NCBI GenBank assembly: GCA_002900995.3 | Contig: CM035306.1 | Span: 1,488,001-1,552,000 of the forward strand | Source of the DNA: Ganoderma boninense | Taxonomy: Eukaryota; Basidiomycota; Agaricomycetes; Polyporales; Polyporaceae | Reading direction: 5' to 3' | DNA length: 64,000 bases | Shown here: piece after piece, positions 21,356-31,873 of the stretch | Layout of the letters: each line of letters starts with the position of its first letter | How positions within the stretch are numbered: the first letter of the stretch is position 1 | The notes under the pieces: model-generated | What the model saw: the letters and a program-made list of their open reading frames with translations, nothing else | Databases searched by the model: none | What the model was told of the DNA's origin: nothing | Program-made: the position numbers and the translations under genes

Positions 21356-22622
21356 TCACAGTCCCCTCTCCTCAAACGCCTGCCGCGGCCGCGATTTCAA
21401 CAGAAAATGTGCGTACTCTCTCAAGCAAGAAGTCGAACATCTGAGGAGGAACGTCAGAGTGATAACGCGCGCATAACTCATGCGACATACCGCAGATACT
21501 TCAGTCGCCTCAGAGATGTCGTCGTACTCCTCCAAGACTGAGATGAGTTGAGAGACCTCGGTTATCCCGAGTTCAGGATCAGTCAAGAATATAGGGCCTT
21601 CGATAGCCCAGTCTCTGAATTCCTACCAGACACTCAGTAAAGCAGAACCTAGGAGTGGCACATGGACGTACTTCGATGTCGGTAAGAAGCTTGTCCTGTT
21701 TATCGTCTTGAGAGTGTAACTTCCTGAAGAGCTTCCGCACTTCCCTCAGCACCTTTCGTTGTTCCGTTTGTGGAACCTGTCGCTCGAGCCACTTCTTGGC
21801 TGTGTCGGCGACGACTGTCTGCATCTCTTCCAGGCATTCGTGCCTAATCCGCCACATCTGAATGAGACGATCGAGCTTGGGGTCGAGCAACGTAAAGTCG
21901 ACAAAGTCAGGCTGGTGCCGTAAGGGGTCAACGAAAGCTTCAAAACGGTCCTACCAGGGCAGATCGCAGTATGTCAGCGCGTTCGAAAAGAAAAAAAATT
22001 GAACTCCAACCTCCGGAAGCATGAGGAATTGTAGACCCCTCTTCACAGATGTGAGCTCGTCCTGGAGCTCTGCCTCACCCTCCTCGATTGCGGTCATGGT
22101 GGATTGAATTCCGCTCATCTCTTGCAAGAGAAAATCCCGACGCGGGTCGGCATCAGCGAATAATGGGAGACATCGCTGGAAGATATCGAAAAGCTTCGAA
22201 ACGGGGCCCACAGACCATGAGCATCGGTTTATACGATTGTGTAACTCGGACTTACCTTATCAAACTCGAAGCTCAGCGCAGTGGTCTTCTTTACGAGCTT
22301 TGCGTGCTCTTCATCCAGTCGTGACGATATTTGTGAAGTCTGCGGAAGGCCCGAATGTCGTTGCAGCTGCCACAAAGCATTCATGCGGTGTTCCTTCATA
22401 GCCTCGCGCATCTGCATCTCGAACGGTGCCTTCAAGATCTCTACATCACTGCCGATGAAAACGCCGAGACGACTTCAAAGTTGTGTGTCAAAAGAAAACG
22501 AGGGGTAACATGACGCGGATAATGACGTACTCGAATACGGAAGAATCCATCTTGGAAACGATGTCCTCCGCTCTGTCCTGTACTTCACGAAGAGGTGCAA
22601 GGATATCGCGAACTTTCGGCAT
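21356..22622 (-). CDS. Helical cargo family member P2
   Basis: Start at 22622 (MPKVRDILAPLREVQDRAED). Exons then give FEMQMREAMKEHRMNALWQL, IFQRCLPLFADADPRRDFLL, the joint LQFLMLPE|DRFEAFVDPLRHQ, LRLFRKLHSQDDKQDKLL-type helix (KVLREVRKLFRKLHSQ) and the last block EFRDWAIEGPIFLTDPELG with the helix VSQLISVLEEYDDISEA. The layout matches P1, 0.5 kb downstream on the same strand, so the two are diverged tandem copies. All-helical, soluble-looking, function unknown. The exact 3' end is uncertain (21356-21480). Confidence 0.6.
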
Positions 22623-22925
22623 GACGATGGATCCGGGATGGAAGCGACGTGGTCTGGGGAAAGTCTGGAGGGAAACGAGTGCGTACGATGAGACTGAGCG
22701 CCGTCAGGCAAGCTTCTTATCTCCTCCAAAATTTTGCTTCCATCGACTGCAACAAAGAACGATGGGCCAGCAGTTTTACCGAGAACGGGGATTGTCATGT
22801 CTCCATCCAAAGATACATAACGTTTGTTCAGCTCATCTAGATAATAAAGATGTCCTTTGGGAGAAAGGGATGGCGTCATTCGAAGGCTAACGGAGGCGAG
22901 ATACCAGTGGGCGTACCCGTCATCC

Positions 22926-23199
22926 CTCCGTCCGTCCCGACCATGCCTCCCTCAGTCCGTCTCGACCACGCCTCCCTCAGTCCGTCTCGACCACGCCTCC
23001 CTCAGTCCGTCTAGACCACGCCTCCCTCAGTCCGTCTAGACCACGCCTCCCTCAGTCCGTCTAGACCACGCCTCCCTCAGTCCGTCTAGACCACGCCTCC
23101 CTCAGTCCGTCTAGACCACGCCTCCCTCAGTCCGTCTAGACCACGCCTCCCTCAGTCCGTCTAGACCACGCCTCCCTCAGTCCGTACACATCTAGACCA
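22926..23199. repeat. 25-bp GC-rich minisatellite
   Basis: About ten copies of CCTCCCTCAGTCCGTCTAGA + CCACG in tandem, the first units reading GTCTCGA and later ones GTCTAGA. It lies between the divergent genes P2 (-) and P0 (+), upstream of both. Confidence 0.95.
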
Positions 23200-23839
23200 T
23201 GCCGGACTATCAGCGACGCGGAGAAAACGTACATTTCGATCTTGGAATTCGCTGGTATGTGTACCAGCGACACTTCACGGTCGTGACGGAGGGTGCTTCC
23301 CAGGGGAGATCAAAGATCGTCGAGTCGTGCCGTGTGTCGGGGCTTGAAGATGCAACGGAAATGAAAGGGCTTTAGCATGGCGTGTGGCAAGGAGTGGCAC
23401 TGTTTTGTCCTGCTCGGCGTCCACCGGTAGATAGACGCCAAGATTACATCGGGTCAATTGCATTCAACAATCAACACTCTTTCAACATTCAATATATTTC
23501 TTACTTCGTCCTGAAGCACGTGAGCCATGCTCAGCTCGTCACACATGCCGCTCTCAGGCTCATAATCTGCTGCTTGGTCCCAGTGGCATCTCAGGTTCGT
23601 ACGGATTGGATGCTCGGAGTTCGGATCACCCTTCCTTTGACTCTGGTCTCTTCGGCATGCCTCATTGCGTGCGCCAGCACGACGTGCAGACCATGATTAC
23701 CCCAGGCCTTTGTCCTAGGTGATTAAATCTGAGCTCTCGTGCCTGCCATAGAACTCAGCGATGCATCTGCATATATACCCCACTGTGCTCATCCGCCCAT
23801 ACGTGCTCGCCAACTTGGACATCTCATTCTTACTACACC

Positions 23840-25112
23840 ATGGACTCGCTCATCATATTCGACGCCAGTAGCGCATCCCGTGAAGTTCAACGCTGCACAA
23901 AACTGTTTGAATGTCTCTATAATGATTTAGAAGCCTGCGTGAGACAGTACGTTCCGACGATTTCATCGTACAAAACCGCTGCTCACCCCCCTTTGTAGGT
24001 TTTGCCAACGGTGGGCTTTGGATCCCAACCAGCCCCACGCATGGCCCTCTAGCCTTTCATCGACCATGTGCACTCTCAACCGGGACTTCCGGTATACCGC
24101 TATAGAGATTATCACCAGGCGCATCAAGCTTGCTCGTGCGCGCTCCGCCGCTACCATTATCAAGCAAGGGCTTCCTTCAGTGCTCACCTTGAACGTGCGC
24201 CAGGAACTATCCGTTCGCGAGGTGAGATTGACTGTTCTCTCGTGCTTGTATTGCATTGACGCTTCTATTTATATGTGTGTTTCATCTATGACAGATCGTG
24301 CGCACCTTGAAGTCTAACTACGACAACCTACCTACTTCTCACCGCCAATCTCTGAAAGAACAGGTTTGGGAGCTCAGGCAGCTCTCCGAATCCTATTCAA
24401 AGCGTACGGCAGATGTCCAGTCAAAGAGCACTCGCCTTGACGAGTGGGACCACTTGCTCTCGATGCCAGAGGTGCGTTTCTTGCGTCATGCGTTACCGAG
24501 GATGGCGGAGTTCTCACGAACCAGCAATGTTAGACGGCGTTGACTACCCACCTTGACACGCTTCGAACCGAGGTATATCATCCTCGCGACCTGAGAGTAA
24601 TCATCGAATCTCTGTCTGCCATGCGCAAGGTGCGGACCTTAATGTTGCAGGACGTTCAACACGCCTCGACGCACACGGCAGCACGGTGGACCGACACCGT
24701 GTCCCAGAAGACTTGGGCCGAAACGTTGTCTCGAGTGCGAGCGTTTTACCGTACGCTCCACAAGCAGGTTGGTGCTCAGCGAGAGCTCATTGACGATATT
24801 GCGGTTCGTATTCTCGTGCCTCTCCTCCCACCTATTTAGCCTGACGACACCCTCAGAACGTGATGTTGGAAGCGAAATGCTCTTCAAGAGCTATCAATTT
24901 CCCAACCGGGGCTTCGTACGAGCTTTGTAACCTCATCCACACAGTGTGTACCCTCGAAGAGGTCGAAAAGGAGGTCATCACCCTCGACAAGGTATCGTAT
25001 TGCATCCACGCACCAGATGTATTACCGCTCACAATCCATTCAGATGAGCGCATCCCTCCGCAAGGGTGTATACGACGCGCAGGGGCGGCTCAACGACCTA
25101 CGTTTGTATTAG
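23840..25112 (+). CDS. Helical cargo family member P0
   Basis: Start ATG 23840 (MDSLIIFDASSASREVQRCT). Introns at about 23949-23998, 24221-24296, 24472-24534, 24805-24855 and 24992-25042 join FCQRWALDPNQPHAW, IVRTLKSNYDNLPTSHRQ, LLSMPE|TALTTHLDTLRTEV, LREVRAFYRTL-like helices (LSRVRAFYRTLHKQVGAQ), ASYELCNLIHTVCTLEEVEK and MSASLRKGVYDAQGRLNDL before TAG at 25110-25112. The product is about 380 aa and almost entirely helical. The exon plan and the Met-Pro-Glu splice joint match P1-P3. It is divergent from P2 across the minisatellite. Function unknown. Confidence 0.65.
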
Positions 25113-25219
25113 AAGTAGATAGTAATAGAACGCGGGATTACTGTGGAGGATGAAACGTAGAACTTGTGCAATAGAATAACTACTAGCATCGGGGGCACGA
25201 CGATAAGGCCAACAATTCC

Positions 25220-25582
25220 CGCGTGGGTGATGTCCTCTCCGCTGCACCGGGAGGTCTGCTACTACCCGTCGGCCGTTCTTGCCGTGGGTATCCTGTGGAA
25301 CGAATCAGTGGTGGCTCCTGACGGCTCGGTGTCAGGCCAGTCTCACCGAAGAGCGGGCATTCTCGGTCCCTGGCATTGCGCGCAGGAGAACTGAGAAGAC
25401 GGTCTTGCCGCCCATTCGGCGCTACTGCCTGTCAACTTTCCATCCACGTGCCACATACCATATATGGACTTTCAACTTCCTCACCGCCTCTTCCTAGCAT
25501 TGCCGCCCGCGCGCGACTCGACTCACCCGTCCATCGTTCCCCGAGTGGGTCCTGCTCCTCCTCACCATCTTGCCCAAGGTGC
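25220..25582 (+). repeat. 363-bp perfect inverted repeat, left copy
   Basis: By eye identical to the reverse complement of 34695-35057 along its whole length, with abrupt edges (CGCGTGGGTGATG ... CCCAAGGTGC). It contains a TATA-like CATATACCATATATGG. The sequences beyond the edges differ. Confidence 0.95.
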
Positions 25583-25965
25583 ATGCAGTGTGTTATCTTT
25601 TCTATCCAAACACTCGCCCTCGCCAGCTGAGTGCTAAACAGCCTCCGACATCAAGACCCAGGTCAACTGTCACCAGTTCGTGTTCGTTGTCTCTCTCTCC
25701 TTCTACCTACCATAGCGACTTTGAGCCTTTTAACTTCCACAGTCATCGTTGAGACGCGATTCAGAGCGATCACAGCTTGACTCCTTCGCGCCGTCCGAGG
25801 ACTAGTGATGAACTCCAAAACTGAAATTGGATACTTGAGCACGTGTAGGTTTACTGGACTCCGCCAGTATAAAGAAGGTGTGTGGCGTTCTCCCTCTTTA
25901 TTTAAGACCTCCTCCCTGGCCACAGGTTCTCCACTACGATCTTCTGAGTTCACTGATAAGCCGGC

Positions 25966-26579
25966 ATGTATCCTACCATCGCGATCCGGACTCCGTGTCC
26001 TGTCGTTCAAGTACGCTTTCCGCCCTGTTTATTCTTCTGCGGCACGCCGGTGACGATTTGTCGTTTCAGACTAGCAAGACCTTCCAAGGTCTTTACTACG
26101 GCTACTCCTCGCCTACGCCCTCTCAAGTGAAGGTTCATACGGTTTTTCCGCCGCAAGAAAATGCCTTTTCAAAACGTTTCCCGATGTTCGAAGCTATCAT
26201 GGGTACCTCCCTCCCCATCCACGAGTGTCTCGTCCGCGTTCCGAGCCCCAAAGGGCCCATCTTCTTTCTCGTCGCCTATCAAGAGCGCCCCACCTCTCCT
26301 CCAAACCACGCACTCTTCTCACTTGTTCCCGACGTTCAGCTCAGCGGCGAGATCCTCATCGTACGTTCGGGAGAGGGAATCCTCGTAACTTCCATGGGCG
26401 GACGTGTCGGCATTCAAGCAGCCAAGGAAGCTGTGCGCGCGTGAGTCTTAATCACCTCAACACCGTATTCTTCTTCAACGCCGTTTTTCAGCTTCGTGAC
26501 GGAGGCCGTCGCTCACAAAGCCTTGTACAAGGGAAGACGTAACCCCCCTCCCCTTCCATCGCTGATTGAAGTGGCCTAG
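25966..26579 (+). CDS. Uncharacterised small cargo protein
   Basis: Three exons give about 175 aa: MYPTIAIRTPCPVVQ, then TSKTFQGLYYGYSS ... PMFEAIMGTSLPIHECLV ... VPDVQLSGEILIVRSGEG ... GGRVGIQAAKEAVRA, then FVTEAVAHKALYKGRRN and LPSLIEVA before TAG 26577-26579. Introns at about 26011-26069 and 26442-26491 are clean GT-AG and keep the frame. A mixed alpha/beta composition is likely; no TM segment and no recognised family. Confidence 0.55.
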
Positions 26580-27177
26580 CTACCATAGTTTACCTCACAC
26601 TCGAATTCTCTCTCCGAAAACCGTCGTTTTCCCTCCTGAGCGAAAAAATGTACTGCTCCGCGCCATTGTGCATAGTAAACATACCCCCCGTACCTCGTTC
26701 TTGAATTCAGGCGCGCACGCTCGTCATTCCTGTCCAGATCAGGTGCTCCACCCCGCTTGCGCTATCTTTCGTCCCCGAGGCCCCTTGCAACTTTGTGCCA
26801 CACGGAAATTGCGCCATCGCGCATTTCTTTCATTTCCTGCGCCCCGTGCACTCCAAGTACCATGCGCTGTCTCGTCTCGTTCCCTTCCACGATGCTTGCA
26901 TTGACGGCTTACTTTGATATTTTCAGCTCCGCGGCGTAATGAGTGGCACCCTTCACAGACACCTGGAATTTTCCCGCTCAGCAGCACTGTCAACGAGGGT
27001 TGCATGAGGCCACGGTGTCCCCACTATCCCCCTTCCGGCGGCACACCGTGCAGATGCGCAGTACGTGAGCGCGATTGCTCTTGCTTGCGTTCCAAAAATC
27101 AAGGTTTGAGGGGTGGATATAACTGCAGCGTTGCAGTCGGCCCTATCTCCATCGCGTTTCTGTACCACCTCTCGCCT

Positions 27178-27232
27178 TTGCCTTCGCCCTCGCCTTTGCC
27201 TTCGCCCTAGCCCTAGCCCTAGCCCTCGCCTT
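27178..27232. repeat. Short CCTTCGCCCT / CCCTAG repeat
   Basis: CCTTCGCCCTCGCCTTTG-type units followed by three to four CCCTAG units. It is short and sits just upstream of the next gene. It is not the telomere motif CCCTAA. Confidence 0.7.
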
Positions 27233-27240
27233 CTCGTGCG

Positions 27241-28147
27241 ATGAACCCGGACGCTTCTGTCCCCTTGCAGCGTGCGACGTAAGCGCAGCTACCATCGTAG
27301 TATGATCCCAGTTCTAACTTTGTTTCCCTGTTAGCCCCATCATACCCCTTTTCTCTGGGGCTTCGGTTGGGATGACTCGTAGTGCTCCCCATGCAGACCC
27401 CTTCTTGAACCTCTGCGACTTGGAGGGTGACCATGACCAAGTCCTCGTGATGATCGCCGAGGTATTGCCCGGAACCTGTAAGGCTCACGACCGCGAACTT
27501 TCTAGCCTTTACTCATTCAGACATCCACAGACTCTATCGCGGCCAGAGAGAACCACCCGCTCCCTCCACCTGCCAAGAAAGTTATTTTCTTTGCAGAGAT
27601 CGACGAGGACATCCTGATCTCCTGCAACCCGGTGTGTACCTTCCATGCCGGCTCCAAGTCGCATACCTGACATCGTATTCTTCAGCTCTACCAGTGTGTC
27701 GCGATCAAAGTCGAAGGCTTCACGTGCTGGCACCAGTTCGAATTCGATCACGAGGCAGAGTACTTCGGTTTCCTGGCTACTCTCTCCCAGGTCCGAAACA
27801 GCCAGGTCCATCGTCGCCGCCTCATCGAGCAGCAACTCATATCCTTCCATGAGGATTTCTTGACGTACTTCAGACCCACGATTTCCCCCCCGTACGACGA
27901 CTTTGATGGGGTGGTGGAACTCTTGGAAGCGGAGGCAGAGGCAGAGGAGGTCGAGACTGTTCGCGACCGCCGCAGTCGCGGCCGTGTTGATGAGGAAGAA
28001 AACGGTGAGCCAGACTCACTCCCATCCTTGGGTTGGCTGGTCGCTTACTTGTCGGGCAGACGCGTGACCTACTCGGACATCTGCGCTCCACCAAATCAAG
28101 TTCTTCCTCTGTGTCTCGATAATAGATCTCGGGTTCCGTACGCGTAA
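27241..28147 (+). CDS. Uncharacterised acidic cargo protein
   Basis: Start ATG 27241 (MNPDASVPLQRAT|PIIPLFSGASVG). Later exons give HADPFLNLCDLEGDHDQVLV, PPPAKKVIFFAEIDEDILIS and LYQCVAIKVEGFTCWHQFEF...YFGFLATLSQVRNSQ...FHEDFLTYFRP, followed by an acidic tail (LLEAEAEAEEVETV, VDEEENGEP). The introns are GT-AG and frame-consistent. The end is either 28147 (read-through) or, if the GTGAGC at about 28004 is used, shortly after about 28060. About 230-280 aa, no family recognised. Confidence 0.5.
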
Positions 28148-28576
28148 TGGCTCATATGACTTAAGTAGTTATTTTCTGTACCAATTGGTTTTTGAATCGG
28201 AGTCAGAGCTCTCATGAGCAAGCAGATCTGAACCTGGGACGGCATGAGATCACTTGATCGTGAGACTGGGAACGCCTGACTAACACTCTAGCTGTCCTCG
28301 GCCGGGGCCAAGGCATGAGGTTCAAGCGCCCAAGTTGTCTCTCTTCCCATTCGTACACGGGCCCAGGTCGGACACAACCGACTTTCTGCCAAAGTGACTC
28401 CCGTTTAGAGGCTGTACGTGTATAAACCCCCTTTGTATGCGTCCTCACAATGCAAACCGCTTTGTCTGTCCGCCTTTACCACAACTTCGCGTTTGAATGC
28501 CGATTGTCCATGTCGGGCCTCGTATAAGGACTCTCGCCTTCTCGCCCTCTCCTTCTCCCTAAATCTCCCTCTCATC

Positions 28577-31500
28577 ATGGCTTCCTACACTAACTCCCAT
28601 TTTGTGCATCCTGAGGCCGACGACCTGCAAGCGGCATGGTCGGCGCAGCCAAACCTCCAAGAAGATCAAGAGACTCAGTATGGTTCGTGGTCCCTCTCGA
28701 TCCGAAGGAAAAGACTGATTTGAACAGCAGGTCATATGTCACTCCAAGTTGCTGGTCAACAGATGTTTTCAACGTATCCCATGGATGCCGGTATTGGGTC
28801 TCTCGGTGGTTTTCATGGTGCGTACAACCTAAAGTGACTCCAGCGCTCTGCGTCATTGAGTGTGTCCAGGCGACGGGACTCAACCCGCTCACAATACCCC
28901 GAACGTCCCGCAAGGCTTAGGTGACGGACACTTCTATGTAAGTGTATACCGCCCACTTCTTTCCTCGCTAAACGGGCCCCTCCAGAATCCTAATGCCGAC
29001 CATCACCTGGCGGTCCAGTATGGGTTCCAACACCATCACCCGGCGGTCCAGTCTGGTTCCCAACACCATCTCCCGCCTGTCCAGGCTGCGCCGTTCCAAC
29101 ATCATCCTTTGACGGTTCAGTCTGGATTCCAACATCATCCTTTGACGGCTCAGCCTGGGTTCCAACATCATCCTTCGACGACCCAACCTGGGTTCCAACA
29201 TGATCCTTCGACGACCCAGCCTGGATTCCGGCCCCAATTCCCGATGATCCAACCACAGTTCCAACACTCTAACTACGAAGCGGTCGGCGATCGTGGCGCA
29301 CTCGAGCCAGGGCAGTTCTTACGACAATACAATCAGCCTGACATGGTGCATTCCAATCAGTCGGTGTTTGTACGGCCAGAATCGGTACAACATCAAGATG
29401 AAGATATGTATAGCGCCAGCGAGGACGACGACGGGGACAGGTTCAATGATGAGCTCGACTCCAGTGATACTAACGACAGCCACGATTTTGATGGGCGAGA
29501 GCACACGGGCAACGAAGGCGATTTTGATGAAGAACACCACAGCCATAGTATTGCTGATGACGGCTACATCGGCGGACAAGAAGATTATTCTAGTGAGGAG
29601 GAGTCTTTCGAAAGCGATGAGGAGGTGGAAGGTCACGGGTGAGTGCCCATTCCGGTATGGCTCGTTCTGCACCTCAGACCTCCCTACCCTAGCCCTCGAA
29701 GCACGCTCCTTGCTCCCTATTCGTACGGGGGGAGTCTCAGTCCCTCCGACTCCATGATGAGCTCAGAGTGAGCTGCTGTTTCAAAGACTCGATTTCTTTC
29801 TGTGGCATTCACAGAGTCATAGGTCCTTGCCTTCCATTCGCGGCATCCTGGGTTCCCGAACCCACAATTCCTTAGGATCATCCATGGTCGAAGAGGCGAG
29901 GACACCTGCGGGTGCACCACGTTTCGAATTTGTGTACGAGCAACCGATGAATCCTGGATCGTCCGTTCCTCCACCTTTGCTGAACACGGGGTACGTCTGT
30001 CCTCATTACCTCTATCCCAGTGTTTTGACAGTCTCCAAGCGATGGTTGGGTTTCCGGAGATGGGAGTGCTCCTGCTCGACATGGTAGAACACATATACTT
30101 GGATCGCAGAACCCCAGAGCCAGGGCCAACGCGAACAGGGCGCCGCCGATCCCTGTCCTCGGCCCTCCGGGCTCTCCTAGTCTTGCAGTGATCAAGGAGT
30201 ATGCTTATCTTCTCGACGTGACCTGCGAAGTTGCACTGATTGTATGTTTTATAAGAGGCCTCAAGCGTTTTGGGTCTCCGCTTTCTACAGCATCCACGAC
30301 AGATAGACAAGGAAAACATATTTCGAAGAAGTACAAGCAAGTCCCAAATGCTATCCAAGCCGTCTTCCCCCCGCCCCGTGGCCGGGTTCCGGCGTTCAGT
30401 CCGAACGGATCAGCCTCCTCAGTCCTAATCTCCCAGCCGTCCATATCCGAACGTTCACGGAGGGATTCTCTCGCTGGATCGCCGGTGGCCTTTGCGTCGT
30501 CTCGCTCTGGTCTGTCTAGCATCGATCCGTCTCTCCATGCTGGGCCGTCTCGCGTCGCGCCATCCACAGGCGGGAATCCATACGTATGTGTACAAGCCGT
30601 CTCGACGCGGAATGAGACTAATACTTCTCTGTAGGCTGTACCTGCAAGTCGCGCGGAGATCACAGAGATCCGCAGGATCCTAGACGGCCTGACCACAGCA
30701 GTTCGAGAGCTGTCCACTACATGTACTCGCCTTGCCTTGGCGCACCAGCTGGAGCGACCTCGGGAGGGCTCGGCTGGTGGGAACACAGCAGATCCACCTC
30801 CCCAGGCAGAGCACTCCCAAGCCAAGCGGAAGGGTGCGCCAGTGCATCGATCAGATGACGCGCTCATGCTTTCGGTAGGTCTACATTCTCATGGAAATAA
30901 TGGGTTCCCTGACCGATGCGATTTAGGCCAACGTACAAGAGTTTGCTCGTACCATGCTGAAACGAGAGACAGCCGATTCTCCTTTTGACTCAACCACTTT
31001 GGCGACTCCTCGCGAAGTGAAGCGGTGGAAGAAGTCGAAGAAGGGAGATTTCTGCTGCACCAAGGACAATTTTCGCATCGATATCAGCTCTGGTGCTCTC
31101 AACGAATGGAACAGATCCGCTGCTGTCGTCTTCACAAACGCCTTTATCGATTCAGGCGATTACGAGTGCGAAGACCCGGAGCTCATCGCCGATGCATTCG
31201 TGACGCATCTTCGCACACTGCGCAAGAAGTTTCGCGAGCGAGATCGAACCGTCGGCGAGGTCGAAGATGCCCAAAAGAAAGCACGGCGCGACCAGCGTAA
31301 GGACAAAGTGGGTGTCCTCTTGACCGCGGTTCGGACGCGCATTAACATCTGGCTTACAGTTATTTCACCGCCGACGGCGTACGGCGCTGAAGAACCCGGA
31401 GCTTGCACCACATTTGTGCATGCTGGAGACGCTGGGGGTCGACGGAATGAGCTCTGACGAATCTGTGCGGGAGAATGGGGAAGTTCGTTACAGGATTCTG

Positions 31501-31873
31501 AAAAAATCCTGGAGAACAGATGATGTCACACGGTGGTTGGCAGGATTCGATGCTGTCGATGCTATTACTCGGGGAAAGCGTGGCCGGAAACCGCACAAAC
31601 GGGTGGTCTCTACCAAGATCGACGACAGCCGTCCGCCCGTTCAAGGCCTACCTAAGAACGCATACAACTCCACATGGTACGCGACGATCGGTCCCTTTGA
31701 TCGCTCAAAGCTTCGCCGTAGCCAAGCAGAATATTCCTTCCAGCACTGCGATGCTGTTCAAGTGTGCGTAGATCTCTCAACAATATCTAACTTTGCGAGC
31801 TGATGATCATGAGTACCATAGGGTCTTGGGCGAGTACACTCAACAGATCAATAATCCTGCTGAGTATCGTTGA
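28577..31873 (+). CDS. Large uncharacterised protein with His/Gln repeats and conserved C-terminal domain
   Basis: About ten exons from ATG 28577 (MASYTNSHFVHPEADDLQ) to TGA 31871-31873 (VLGEYTQQINNPAEYR). Residues about 70-170 are tandem 11-aa units of the type FQHHPLTVQSG. A very acidic stretch (MYSASEDDDGD ... SSEEESFESDEEVEGHG) follows, then Pro/Ser-rich linkers, and from about 30950 a folded-looking domain: KKSKKGDFCCTKDNFRIDIS, GALNEWNRSAAVVFTN, LGVDGMSSDESVRENGEVRY, WRTDDVTRWLAGFDA, RPPVQGLPKNAYNSTWY. From memory this domain recurs as hypothetical proteins in agaricomycete genomes, often in repeat-rich DNA, but I cannot name it. Ser/Thr and acidic content suggest a nuclear or chromatin role only weakly. 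Confidence 0.6.
28990..29270 (+). repeat. Coding tandem repeat (33-bp units)
   Basis: About eight units of the form TTCCAACATCATCCTTTGAC + GGTTCAGTCTGGA, encoding FQHHPxTxQPG. Open in all units, so length changes keep frame. Confidence 0.9.

Noticed and set aside
27200..27232. Telomere-like CCCTAG repeats
   Set aside because: The unit is CCCTAG, not the fungal telomere CCCTAA, with only three to four copies grading into CCTTCG units; better read as a short local repeat.
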